Positions 6,566 to 13,355 of a DNA stretch of 14,619 nt are shown one piece after another (the stretch's first letter is position 1; the number at the start of each line of letters is the position of its first letter). The stretch lies in contig WLNV01000018.1 in NCBI GenBank assembly GCA_009699615.1, forward strand, positions 1 through 14,619, in the 5' to 3' direction. Made by a program: the position numbers and the translations under genes. The notes under the pieces were generated by a model. That model worked only from the letters and a program-made list of their open reading frames with translations, searched no databases and was not told the origin of the DNA. This DNA is from Actinomycetota bacterium. Its GTDB lineage: Bacteria; Actinomycetota; Thermoleophilia; Solirubrobacterales; Solirubrobacteraceae.

Positions 6566-7297
6566 TTAGGCAGGCATCTCCCCGCCCGAGGTGGCGACAC
6601 CTGGGCCAGGCTTCGACTCACCATGAGCCGCAAGTAGTTCGTAATAAGTGACGGCGATGATGATCGCGATGTACGGGTAAACGACGATCGCGACCAGGAT
6701 CCCGATGATGACGCCGAGGATCGGCGTGATTGCCGCGAAGATGGCGATGACCACGAAGATCACCGCGAGCAGCACGTAGATCACGATGAAGAGCAGGATC
6801 AAACGCCAACGATTTCCCTTCGTGAGCTCACTGCTGCGGCTCATTGAGGCGAAGACACCCTTGTCCTCGGCGACCAGTACCGGCACGGCAACCAGCCACA
6901 TCAGCGCGAGGATGATCCCCGGGATGATGAAGAAGATGAAGCCAATCACGATCAGAATGCCGGTAACGACGCTCAGCAGGAGCAACGGCCATAGCTTGGA
7001 GCTGATCGATCCGAGCAGATCGCCGACGCTGGCGTCTACCTTGCCGTCAGCTTCAACATCTTGGACGACGCGAACAACGGCGCCCGCCATGTAAAGGCTC
7101 GCGATCAGTGAAGCGATGCTGTAGATCACGTTGATCAGCCAACCTTCGCTTGCGAAGTAGCCGAGGATTGCGACCGGAATGAAGAGAATCAGCGCGATGA
7201 TCCAAACCGTCGCGAAAGACTTCTTCAGCACGTCGCCGGTATCGGTTAGGACCTTCCCTACGTCGATGTGGCCGGGTTCTGCGCCTGCGGTAGTCAT
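6566..7297 (-). CDS. Multi-helix membrane protein, GPDPase-membrane-domain/YciC-like
   Basis: A 243-residue polytopic protein with about six hydrophobic segments (31-50, 54-76, 103-125, 126-144, 165-190, 194-218). Between helices the sequence reads IIPGIILALMWLVAVPVLVAEDKGVFASMSRSSELTKGNRW. The order IPGI...W..A.PV...E..G...A..RS..L..G..W is typical of the membrane domain attached to some glycerophosphodiesterases and of related YciC/DUF975-like proteins. No catalytic domain is fused, so enzyme activity should not be assumed. Start is ATG 7297 with AAGGAG 11 nt upstream. It follows the TrpB2-type gene by 34 nt on the same strand, probably co-transcribed, and is followed by the hairpin at 6502-6533. 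Confidence 0.72.
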   Translation of the reverse strand: MTTAGAEPGHIDVGKVLTDTGDVLKKSFATVWIIALILFIPVAILGYFASEGWLINVIYSIASLIASLYMAGAVVRVVQDVEADGKVDASVGDLLGSISSKLWPLLLLSVVTGILIVIGFIFFIIPGIILALMWLVAVPVLVAEDKGVFASMSRSSELTKGNRWRLILLFIVIYVLLAVIFVVIAIFAAITPILGVIIGILVAIVVYPYIAIIIAVTYYELLAAHGESKPGPGVATSGGEMPA

Positions 7298-7331
7298 CTG
7301 AAGAATTGCTCCTTGATTGGGTTAGTGGCGA

Positions 7332-8696
7332 TCAGATTGCTGGTACGCCATCAGGGAGTTTCGCCATTGCCTCGTCCATCTCCTGCTGAGAGAACTCAAG
7401 ATTTTCGAGATTTCCCGCCAGATAGGCGTCATATGAGGCCAGATCGAAGTTTCCATGGCCACAGAGACCGAACAGAATCACGCGTTCCTCGCCGGCCTGC
7501 TTGGCCGCTTCGGCTTCGGCGATCGTGACGCTGATCGCGTGGGTTGGCTCCGGCGCCGGAATGATTCCCTCAGTGCGGGCGAACTGCAGCCCGGCGGCGA
7601 AGGTGTCGTTCTGCGCGACCGAGCGAGCTTCGACCATCCCGCCGTGCACCAGCGCTGAGATCAGCGGCGAAGCGCCGTGGTAGCGGAGGCCACCGGCATG
7701 CACAGGCGGCGGCACGAAGTCGTGCCCGAGCGTGTACATCGGCATCATCGGTGTCAAACCCTGCGTGTCGCCGAAGTCGTAGGCGTACTCGCCCTTCGTC
7801 AGCGTTGGGCAGGCGGCAGGCTCGGCGGCGATGAAGCGAGTCGTTGCACCGTCGCGAATGTTGCGACGCAGCCAAGGAATCGTCAGGCCACCGAAGTTGG
7901 AGCCACCGCCGAAACAGGCGATGACCGTGTCGGGCTCCTCGCCAGCCATCTCCATCTGCAGAATCGACTCCTGGCCGATGATCGTCTGGTGCAGAATCAC
8001 GTGGCTGAGCACTGAGCCGAGCGCGTAGTTGACGTCCGGGCTCTGAGCAGCGATCTCAACCGCTTCCGAGATCGCGATCCCCAGCGAACCGGTCGGGTGC
8101 TGCGCGTTGGCTCGGCCGGCCTCAGTCAGGTCGGACGGTGAGCGGTGGACTGTCGCGCCGAAGGTTTCGATCATCGAGCGGCGGTATGGCTTGCTGTCAT
8201 AAGACGAGCCAACCATGAAGACCTCACACTCAAGGTCAAAGAGGCCGCAGGCGAAGGCCAGCGACGAGCCCCACTGGCCAGCGCCGGTTTCAGTCGTCAG
8301 CTTCTTGATCCCGGCTTTGGCGTTGGCGAAAGCCTGCGGGACGGCCGTGTTTGGCTTGTGCGAGCCGGTCGGCGACACGCCCTCGTACTTGAAGTAGATG
8401 TGGGCCGGTGTGTCGAGCGCCTTCTCAAGGCGGCGGGCACGGTAGAGCGGCGTTGGGCGCCAGAGCTTGTAGACCTCGCGCACCTCCTCAGGGATTTCGA
8501 TCTCCGGCTCCTGCGAGACCTCCTGCATGATCAGCTCTTCGGCGAAGATGCCAAGGAAATCTTCCGGCCCTGCGGGCTCCTTAGTGGCTGGGTTCAGCGG
8601 CGGCAGCGGTTCACCGGGCAGGTCGGGAGCGATGTTGATCCAGTGGGTCGGGATCTTGTCTTCTGTGAGCAGGTACTTCGTTGTGTCGTCGGACAT
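7332..8696 (-). CDS. trpB2: TrpB2-type tryptophan synthase beta-like PLP enzyme
   Basis: A 454-residue fold-type II PLP enzyme of the TrpB-like (TrpB2) subfamily, longer than classic TrpB (about 400). N-terminal extension LLTEDKIPTHWINIAPDLP...PLPPLNPATKEP is diagnostic of TrpB2. The substrate entry motif WRPTPLYRARRLEKAL (about 80-93) leads to GSHKPN with the Schiff-base Lys114. Then come TTETGAGQWGSSLA and the phosphate loop GGGSN (262-266). The reaction is expected to be indole plus L-serine to L-tryptophan, but no trpA or other trp gene is nearby; TrpB2 proteins often act alone, for example in indole salvage. I chose ATG 8696 (MSDDTTKY) because AGGAGG lies 12 nt upstream and the longer ORF only adds a basic stretch encoded by that leader. 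A 34-nt gap separates it from the downstream membrane gene. Confidence 0.95.
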   Translation of the reverse strand: MSDDTTKYLLTEDKIPTHWINIAPDLPGEPLPPLNPATKEPAGPEDFLGIFAEELIMQEVSQEPEIEIPEEVREVYKLWRPTPLYRARRLEKALDTPAHIYFKYEGVSPTGSHKPNTAVPQAFANAKAGIKKLTTETGAGQWGSSLAFACGLFDLECEVFMVGSSYDSKPYRRSMIETFGATVHRSPSDLTEAGRANAQHPTGSLGIAISEAVEIAAQSPDVNYALGSVLSHVILHQTIIGQESILQMEMAGEEPDTVIACFGGGSNFGGLTIPWLRRNIRDGATTRFIAAEPAACPTLTKGEYAYDFGDTQGLTPMMPMYTLGHDFVPPPVHAGGLRYHGASPLISALVHGGMVEARSVAQNDTFAAGLQFARTEGIIPAPEPTHAISVTIAEAEAAKQAGEERVILFGLCGHGNFDLASYDAYLAGNLENLEFSQQEMDEAMAKLPDGVPAI

Positions 8697-8708
8697 CGCT
8701 CGTCTTCG

Positions 8709-8714
8709 CCTCCT
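8709..8714 (-). promoter_or_regulatory. Shine-Dalgarno AGGAGG fixing the TrpB2 start
   Basis: A perfect AGGAGG on the minus strand, 12 nt before ATG 8696. The spacing is long but no other in-frame start fits. This gene has a real 5' leader, in contrast to the leaderless-looking genes elsewhere in the window. Confidence 0.6.
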
Positions 8715-8776
8715 AGGCAATTGGGAACCGGCGAAGAACACTACATCCGAGCGTCAATCCGCGCCATACTCAGGGC

Positions 8777-8849
8777 GCGCCCGTAGCTCAGCGGTTAGAG
8801 CCCCCGACTCATAATCGGTCAGACACAGGTTCGAATCCTGTCGGGCGCA
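8777..8849 (+). tRNA. tRNA with CAT anticodon, probably tRNA-Ile2 (or elongator Met)
   Basis: A 73-nt cloverleaf. The acceptor stem GCGCCCG/CGGGCGC is perfect. D arm is GCTC-AGCGGTTA-GAGC. Anticodon loop CTCATAA has CAT at 8810-8812, on stem CCCGA/TCGGT, whose outermost pair is a C/U mismatch. T arm is ACAGG TTCGAAT CCTGT. The discriminator is A and CCA is not encoded. It lacks initiator features. The short D-loop (AGCGGTTA) and the GACTCATAATC anticodon arm resemble tRNA-Ile2, whose C34 is converted to lysidine by TilS, but elongator Met cannot be excluded by eye. A CATACT box (8765-8770) lies 6 nt upstream and may be its -10. Confidence 0.93.
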
Positions 8850-8870
8850 TCGCACGTAGGCACTCTCCAC

Positions 8871-8903
8871 AAGGCGCATAGTTGGCGCGAATGTGGCGCA
8901 ATG
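8871..8903 (+). repeat. Three GGCGC direct repeats at exact 11-bp spacing
   Basis: GGCGC occurs at 8873-8877, 8884-8888 and 8895-8899, so three copies start exactly 11 bp apart (units aaGGCGCatag, ttGGCGCgaat, gtGGCGCaatg). They lie 35-61 bp upstream of the preferred start of the SUMF1-like gene. One-turn spacing on the same DNA face is the arrangement used by OmpR/PhoB-family activators. A functional site is inferred, not shown. Confidence 0.45.
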
Positions 8904-8933
8904 TCGATCGCATCGTCTGCTTTACTGCGCTCC

Positions 8934-10211
8934 ATGAAAAAGTTGATGTTGTTTCCGTTTCTGATCGCGCTCGTAGCTGTCCTCCCGGCCCAAGCGAGCG
9001 CCCAAAAGTACGGGAAGGTGATCTCGGTTCGAACCGTTTCGATCGATTCCCCCGGCAATAAGTCGGTCAGCATCGTTCCCTTCACCGACGCGATCTACCC
9101 CTCGTGCGCTGGCGTTCCCGAACCAGACCCGGCGCCATTCGGCCCCTGTATGGCGGTCGGCGGCGTCAAGAACCGCTACCAAATCGGCGAACTTGAGGTC
9201 ACAGTCGCTCAGTACGTCGCTTTTCTAAACACCGCCAACTATGGCCTCACGAACCCGCCACGGCTCTACACGACGCAAGAGAGCGCAACGCGCTGGCCAC
9301 GCTTCGGCTCAATCAACTTCGATCAGCGCGCGCCGCGCGGCACGCGCTACAGCGTCGCCTACCCGCAGTGGGCGAACAAGCCCTACGGATTCGCGACATT
9401 CGGTCGCGCCGCCCGTTTCGTCAACGCGCTACAAAACGGAACGCTGCTGTCAAAGAAGACCAGCCGCGCGAATGGGCGCACAATCACCACCTACCGCGTC
9501 CAACTGTCAGCCAGGACCGAGACCGGAATGTATGACCTCGGCGTTACCCGGCCGAGTGGAGGCAGCGGGCGAAAGGCTTCTAAGGGTTTCGTGATCCCAA
9601 GCCAGAACGAATGGATGAAGGCGGCCTACTACGACCCGAAGGGCGGCGGCACAGACTCCTACTGGAAGTACCCCACCAACGCCGGCGTGTTCGGTGACGG
9701 AGCGGCAACGGCGCCGAACGCCTCTCTACTCAACCCCGGCACAGGAGCGGTTACGAACGCGTCGAGCCAGCCGCTCTCTACCTACACCGCCCCGGGCCTA
9801 CCGTCACCACAGTGGTGCCCCTCGCAAGTATCGGCAGCAGACTGCTCGGTTTACCCGTTCCCAGGCGACCCGACTGAACTGAATAAGTTCTTCCAAGGCA
9901 GCGTCAGCACCGTCGGGCAGACGCGGACGCGCTCGCCGTGGGGAACTCTCGATCAGGGCGGCAACGTCGTCGAGTGGACCGACACCATTGCTGCAGCGCC
10001 TGTCGGCGAAGACAAGGCGCTGACATGGCGCAGACTGCACGGCGGGATCGCGAGTTCGCCTGTTGGCGAGAATGACGCGATTCAGCTCTGGCTATCAGCC
10101 GTTGGCCTCGATGCTGAGGACAACAACCTGAAGAATCGCTACCCATGGTTCGGCTTCAGGATCGGTGTCATCGGATCGCTGACGCCGACGCCTGGTGGCG
10201 TCACCGGTTAG
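8934..10211 (+). CDS. Secreted SUMF1/FGE-fold protein without catalytic cysteines
   Basis: 425 residues from ATG 8934, which gives a clean signal peptide (MKKLMLFPFLIALVAVLPAQ, cleavage near ASA/QK, residue 23). ATG 8901 would put 11 unneeded residues in front. The mature protein has SUMF1 (formylglycine-generating enzyme fold) landmarks: YQIGELEVTVAQYVAFLN (82-99), GFVIPSQNEWMKAAYY (218-233), WKYPTNAG, LDQGGNVVEWTD (339-350), RRLHGGI (366-372) and WFGFRIG (405-411). In true FGE the region after R-G-G carries the Cys pair; here it holds none, the only cysteines being C58, C72, C295 and C304. Sulfatase-activating chemistry is therefore unlikely. The fold is also used for ligand or carbohydrate binding, and an exported binding protein is plausible. 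Monocistronic, with LysR 66 bp downstream. Confidence 0.85.
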   Translation: MKKLMLFPFLIALVAVLPAQASAQKYGKVISVRTVSIDSPGNKSVSIVPFTDAIYPSCAGVPEPDPAPFGPCMAVGGVKNRYQIGELEVTVAQYVAFLNTANYGLTNPPRLYTTQESATRWPRFGSINFDQRAPRGTRYSVAYPQWANKPYGFATFGRAARFVNALQNGTLLSKKTSRANGRTITTYRVQLSARTETGMYDLGVTRPSGGSGRKASKGFVIPSQNEWMKAAYYDPKGGGTDSYWKYPTNAGVFGDGAATAPNASLLNPGTGAVTNASSQPLSTYTAPGLPSPQWCPSQVSAADCSVYPFPGDPTELNKFFQGSVSTVGQTRTRSPWGTLDQGGNVVEWTDTIAAAPVGEDKALTWRRLHGGIASSPVGENDAIQLWLSAVGLDAEDNNLKNRYPWFGFRIGVIGSLTPTPGGVTG

Positions 10212-10265
10212 TACGCCAACGCAACGCTAAGCCAAACAATTCGCCATAACACTTAGCCACTCGTC

Positions 10266-10271
10266 TATCTT
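10266..10271 (+). promoter_or_regulatory. -10 box TATCTT of the LysR gene (leaderless geometry)
   Basis: TATCTT is followed by exactly 6 nt (TGGCGC) and the GTG start of the regulator. No Shine-Dalgarno sequence and no convincing -35 are visible. LysR genes are commonly autoregulated from this position, but I see no clear T-N11-A operator. Confidence 0.45.
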
Positions 10272-10277
10272 TGGCGC

Positions 10278-11186
10278 GTGGCGATCACACTCACCCAACT
10301 GCGCAGCTTCCTTGCAGTAATCCGTTCTGGCTCGGTAACTGCTGCCGCTGAGGAGCTGGTCGTCACGCAGCCGTCAATCTCGGCCGCTGTTCGAGCGCTG
10401 ACGCGTGAGATCGGCGCGCCGCTGCTGGAGCGCGACGGGCGTGGTGTCACGCCGACGGCGGCGGGGCGCGCGTTTGCCCCTTATGCGACAGACATCATCG
10501 GCCTACTCGACCGCGGCGCGGCCGCGGCTGTCGAAGCATCCGGCGTGGCCTCCAGCGGGTTGAGGATTGCCGCCGTGACGACCGCGGCCGAATCATTCGT
10601 CCCAGTGCTGCTGCAGCGTTACGCTTGGCGCAACCATGACGTTGATCTGACGCTCGCGGTAGGCAACCGCGAGCGCGTCTTGCAGCTTCTGTTGAGGCGC
10701 GAAGCCGACATCGCGTTTGTCGGCCGGCCGCCAAGCGGCGGCCGCGAAGGCAGGATCAAGTCGCAGTCGGTCCGGCCGAACGAACTGGTGCTGGCCGGCG
10801 CGCCGGACGAGCCGCTGACGAAGAAGTCCTCGGTCACAGCGGCCGAATTGAACGGCAGCCGCTGGCTGCTGCGAGAGCAAGGTTCCGGCACGAGGACCGC
10901 CAACGAGGACTACATCGCCGCCAACGGGCTGACGGTCAGCACGCTGACGCTTGGCTCAAACGGGGCGATCAAGCAGGCCGTGCGCTCGGGGCTTGGGATC
11001 TCATTCCTAGCCCGCGACTCGGTTGCGAGCGAGCTGGAGAGTGGCACGCTGGCCGTGATCCCGCTGACGAACGTGCCGCCCGGCAGGCCTTGGCACGTGA
11101 TGCGCTCTTCTGTAGGGCCAAAGTCAGCGGCGGTAACCGACTTCTTCGACTTCGCCGTTGCTGAAGCCGACAAGCCCTCTGGCTAG
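10278..11186 (+). CDS. LysR-family transcriptional regulator
   Basis: 302 residues, the usual LysR length, starting at GTG 10278. The N-terminal winged helix-turn-helix (1-60) is typical: LTQLRSFLAVIRSGSVTAAAEELVVTQPSISAAVRALTREIGAPLLERDGRGVTPTAAGRAF. The C-terminal periplasmic-binding-like effector domain (about 90-295) contains LRIAAVTTAAESFVP, ADIAFVGRPP, WLLREQGSGTR and GLGISFLARDSV. The REQGSGTR effector-site segment is shared with the CbbR/CysB-like branch, but no Calvin-cycle or sulfur gene is near, so the target is unknown. The preceding secreted SUMF1-like gene is on the same strand, and the following secreted VOC-like gene is convergent; neither has the usual divergent arrangement of a LysR target. 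Its TAG stop shares CTAG with the convergent gene's stop. Confidence 0.95.
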   Translation: MAITLTQLRSFLAVIRSGSVTAAAEELVVTQPSISAAVRALTREIGAPLLERDGRGVTPTAAGRAFAPYATDIIGLLDRGAAAAVEASGVASSGLRIAAVTTAAESFVPVLLQRYAWRNHDVDLTLAVGNRERVLQLLLRREADIAFVGRPPSGGREGRIKSQSVRPNELVLAGAPDEPLTKKSSVTAAELNGSRWLLREQGSGTRTANEDYIAANGLTVSTLTLGSNGAIKQAVRSGLGISFLARDSVASELESGTLAVIPLTNVPPGRPWHVMRSSVGPKSAAVTDFFDFAVAEADKPSG

Positions 11187-12013
11187 TGCCTCCCGGTAAC
11201 CGCTGAACCGCTCACTGCCAACAGGCGGAGCCTCAACGAGCCAACGTTCGCAACATGACCGCGTGCAGAGATTCCAACGGCCCTAAACGCGAGGACGGCG
11301 GCAGCAACGTTCTTGACGCGAACGTCGAGCGCGGAGACTGAATTTCTCCGACCCCGCTGAAGCTGAACTAGAGGCCCACCGGGAAGTCGGTAGACGCCGC
11401 CCGCAGACGGCGAGGATGGGGCGAACAGCTTCTCCCAGGAGCTCGGATTCTTGGCGTTGATGACAACGCGTGAGACGTTGACGATCCCAGCACGATTGGG
11501 CGGAGCCACGCGGGTCGGCCGACCATTGGGGAAGTTGTATACGCAGAACTGGGCGGTCAGCCTGTTGGCCTGCGAGTAGCTCGGCAGCTCGATCAGCGTG
11601 TACAGCAACTTGCTGCCCGCGGTAATCGGCGTAGGAGGACCGTGTTCGATGCCGCGCTCGTCGAGCGCCGCTGTCAGCCCGGTTAGGGAAGGCGGCTGAA
11701 AGGTGACGAACTGATTGCCGGCGGACGGCGATGTGCCAGCGCCGAGCTCCACGTTGACGTTTCCAAACCGAACTCCGCCAGATGAGATCGCGCTGTATGA
11801 GGCGAATGGCCAGGCCGAAGGAAGCTTCAACGCGATCAGGGCGTTGTAGAGCTTCTGCGCCTTGACCTCCGTCGTGACCGTCGTTACGTGGTTCAGATCG
11901 GTGACGATGTGCGCCGGGGCCGCGACGCTCGTGCCACTCGCACACATGGCGACCGCTACCGCGAGCACCGCGCCAAGCAGGATTGGTCTTACCGACCTAT
12001 GGGCATCAGGCAT
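11183..12013 (-). CDS. Secreted protein with VOC/glyoxalase-like domain
   Basis: 276 residues with an N-terminal signal peptide (ILLGAVLAVAVAMCASGTSVAAPA; C24 lacks a good lipobox, so probably not a lipoprotein). The mature part opens DLNHVTTVTTEVKAQKLYNALIALKLPSAWPFASY...SGGVRFGNVNVELGAG, then FVTFQPPSLTGLTAALDERGIEHGPPTP. This resembles the paired beta-alpha-beta-beta-beta modules of VOC proteins (the PF13468-type glyoxalase-like group). A later segment (DVRVKNVAAAVLAFRAVGI...LRLRLLAV) looks like a second module. Exported VOC proteins are unusual; metal-binding residues cannot be assigned with confidence and the function is unknown. Start is ATG 12013 with TAGACT 6 nt before it. The gene diverges from tRNA-Val and converges on LysR with a shared CTAG stop. 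Confidence 0.65.
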   Translation of the reverse strand: MPDAHRSVRPILLGAVLAVAVAMCASGTSVAAPAHIVTDLNHVTTVTTEVKAQKLYNALIALKLPSAWPFASYSAISSGGVRFGNVNVELGAGTSPSAGNQFVTFQPPSLTGLTAALDERGIEHGPPTPITAGSKLLYTLIELPSYSQANRLTAQFCVYNFPNGRPTRVAPPNRAGIVNVSRVVINAKNPSSWEKLFAPSSPSAGGVYRLPGGPLVQLQRGRRNSVSALDVRVKNVAAAVLAFRAVGISARGHVANVGSLRLRLLAVSGSAVTGRH

Positions 12014-12019
12014 CTAGAA

Positions 12020-12025
12020 AGTCTA
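12020..12025 (-). promoter_or_regulatory. -10 box TAGACT of the secreted VOC-like gene (leaderless geometry)
   Basis: On the minus strand TAGACT is followed by 6 nt (TTCTAG) and then ATG. No Shine-Dalgarno is present. A weak -35 match (CTGGCT) lies about 17 nt upstream. Confidence 0.45.
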
Positions 12026-12092
12026 ACCCCAGACGGGAGCGCAGCCAGCGGGTACCAATCCGTCGAGCGCTGGAGCATGCGATCATGCCTGT

Positions 12093-12166
12093 GGGCGGTT
12101 AGCTCAGCTGGTTAGAGCACCTGCTTTACACGCAGGGGGTCATCGGTTCGAATCCGATACCGCCCA
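12093..12166 (+). tRNA. tRNA-Val(TAC)
   Basis: A 74-nt cloverleaf. Acceptor stem GGGCGGT/ACCGCCC is perfect. D arm is GCTC-AGCTGGTTA-GAGC. Anticodon stem CCTGC/GCAGG encloses loop TTTACAC with anticodon TAC at 12127-12129. T arm is TCGG TTCGAAT CCGA. The discriminator is A and CCA is not encoded. A short DUF1330 gene follows 51 nt downstream on the same strand. Confidence 0.97.
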
Positions 12167-12182
12167 TCCGCAAAGCGCCCGT

Positions 12183-12211
12183 TAATGTCGAACCAGAGAT
12201 AGGCGAGGGTC
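12183..12211 (+). promoter_or_regulatory. Candidate -10 (TAATGT) and Shine-Dalgarno (GAGGG) of the DUF1330 gene
   Basis: TAATGT at 12183-12188 lies 29 nt before ATG 12218, and GAGGG ends 8 nt before it, giving a short conventional leader. The matching -35 would fall inside the 3' end of tRNA-Val, so read-through from the tRNA promoter is an alternative. Confidence 0.35.
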
Positions 12212-12217
12212 GAACCG

Positions 12218-12541
12218 ATGAGCTCAGATAAGAAGGGCTACTGGATAATCACCGCGGTTGTCACAGACCCCGCAGAGTTTCAGCAGTACACAGCCAAAGC
12301 TGGGCCGCTGATCGGGAAGGCTGGCGGCAAAGTATTGGCACGGGGCGATCTGTTCGATGTCGTCGAAGGCAGCTCGGCAGGGCGGCCGTTCCTGATCGAG
12401 TTCCCAAGCTACGACGCCGCCAAGGAGTGCTTTGAGTCCGAGGGGTATCAGGCGGCAATCGCACTGAGAGAGACGAGCGCCAGCTTTGACATCGTCATTG
12501 CCGAAGGCGCCGCGCCGAGCGGCGAACCGCCGCTCAACTGA
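12218..12541 (+). CDS. DUF1330 family protein
   Basis: 107 residues with no signal peptide or membrane segment. It shows the DUF1330 (PF07045) pattern, a small ferredoxin-like alpha-beta fold related to dimeric alpha-beta barrels: GYWIITAVVTDPAEFQQYTAKAGPLIGKAGGKVLARGD, then RPFLIEFPSYDAAKECFESEGYQAAIALRE and SFDIVIAEG. No biochemical role is established for the family. Its product is probably cytoplasmic and dimeric. ATG 12218 has GAGGG 8 nt upstream. It converges on the crotonase gene with a 19-nt gap that holds nothing recognisable. Confidence 0.88.
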   Translation: MSSDKKGYWIITAVVTDPAEFQQYTAKAGPLIGKAGGKVLARGDLFDVVEGSSAGRPFLIEFPSYDAAKECFESEGYQAAIALRETSASFDIVIAEGAAPSGEPPLN

Positions 12542-12560
12542 CTTCGTCGCGAGCGTCAGC

Positions 12561-13352
12561 TCAGTCGCTGCCGGTCCCTTCAACGCCGGCGCCGTGGCGG
12601 CCTTCGCCGGCTGCGAAGCGGGCCGCTCCGGCGGCGCCTTCGATCACGGTGCCTGTGCCTCGCGCAGCCTCGCGCGCCATTCCTTCGGCAAGCGGTAGGC
12701 CTTGCGCCTCAAGCGTGGATTCGCGGTCGGCGATCATCGTCACCCACGGGAAACCGGCGATCTGCTCGCCGAGCTCGAGTGCGCGCTCCAGCGCCGAGCC
12801 GTCGGCGACGCTCTCGTTGACGAGGCCGATCTCTTTTGCCTCGTCCACGTCGATCACGCGGCCGGTCAGTACAAGGTCCATCGCGCGGCCCAGGCCGACG
12901 ATCCGTGGCAGCCGCTGCGTTCCACCGTCGATCAGCGGCACTCCGAAGCGGCGCTCGGTGAAGCCGAAGCGAGCTGACTCAGCGGCGATCCGCAGGTCAC
13001 ACCAAAGCGCCAGCTCCATCCCACCGGCCAGGCACCAGCCCTCGATCGCGGCGATCGCAGGCTTTGGCGCTGTCAGCCGTGTGAAACCGAGCGGCCCTTC
13101 GTCGGCGGTTAGCCGCGGCGCCAACGTTTCGATCGCTTTCAGGTCGGCGCCGGCGCAGAACGCCTCCGTGCCCGCTCCTGTGAGGATCATCACCTTCGCC
13201 GCGTCGTCGGCGATCCAGCGCTGGTAGGCGGCGGCCAGCGCGTCAGCGGTGGCGCCGTCAACGGCATTGCGCCGCTCCGGCCGGTCTATCGTGATCACAG
13301 CGCATTGACCGCGAAGTTCGTAACTAACTTGGTCTTGATCGAGCGGGCTCAT
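12561..13352 (-). CDS. Enoyl-CoA hydratase/isomerase (crotonase) family protein
   Basis: 263 residues of crotonase fold. The first oxyanion-hole segment is GTEAFCAGADLKAI (61-74). The second is AIEGWCLAGGMELALWCDLRIAAESARFGFTERRFGVPLIDGGTQRLPR (102-150). E113 (GGMEL) and E133 (FTE) align by eye with the two catalytic glutamates of enoyl-CoA hydratase, so hydratase activity is plausible. The C-terminus ends in a Gly/Ala-rich tail (AARFAAGEGRHGAG). Expected role: hydration of 2-enoyl-CoA in fatty-acid or related acyl-CoA breakdown; the family is functionally broad and there is no beta-oxidation partner in the window. It lies 28 nt after the ABC ATPase gene on the same strand. A perfect palindrome overlapping its probable -10 suggests separate repressor control. 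Start is ATG 13352, without a strong Shine-Dalgarno. Confidence 0.92.
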   Translation of the reverse strand: MSPLDQDQVSYELRGQCAVITIDRPERRNAVDGATADALAAAYQRWIADDAAKVMILTGAGTEAFCAGADLKAIETLAPRLTADEGPLGFTRLTAPKPAIAAIEGWCLAGGMELALWCDLRIAAESARFGFTERRFGVPLIDGGTQRLPRIVGLGRAMDLVLTGRVIDVDEAKEIGLVNESVADGSALERALELGEQIAGFPWVTMIADRESTLEAQGLPLAEGMAREAARGTGTVIEGAAGAARFAAGEGRHGAGVEGTGSD

Positions 13353-13355
13353 CAG

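Noticed and set aside
8145..8786. 213-residue plus-strand open frame over the TrpB2 N-terminal half
   Set aside because: No recognisable domain, and it runs into the tRNA gene region; the opposite strand is an unambiguous PLP enzyme.
10187..10202. GACGCC-TGGT-GGCGTC hairpin near the end of the SUMF1-like gene, considered as a terminator
   Set aside because: It is within the last codons, only 6 bp, with no T-tract; too weak to call.
12649..13227. 192-residue open frame antisense to the crotonase
   Set aside because: Shadow of a high-GC gene; the crotonase frame has all family motifs and both catalytic glutamates.
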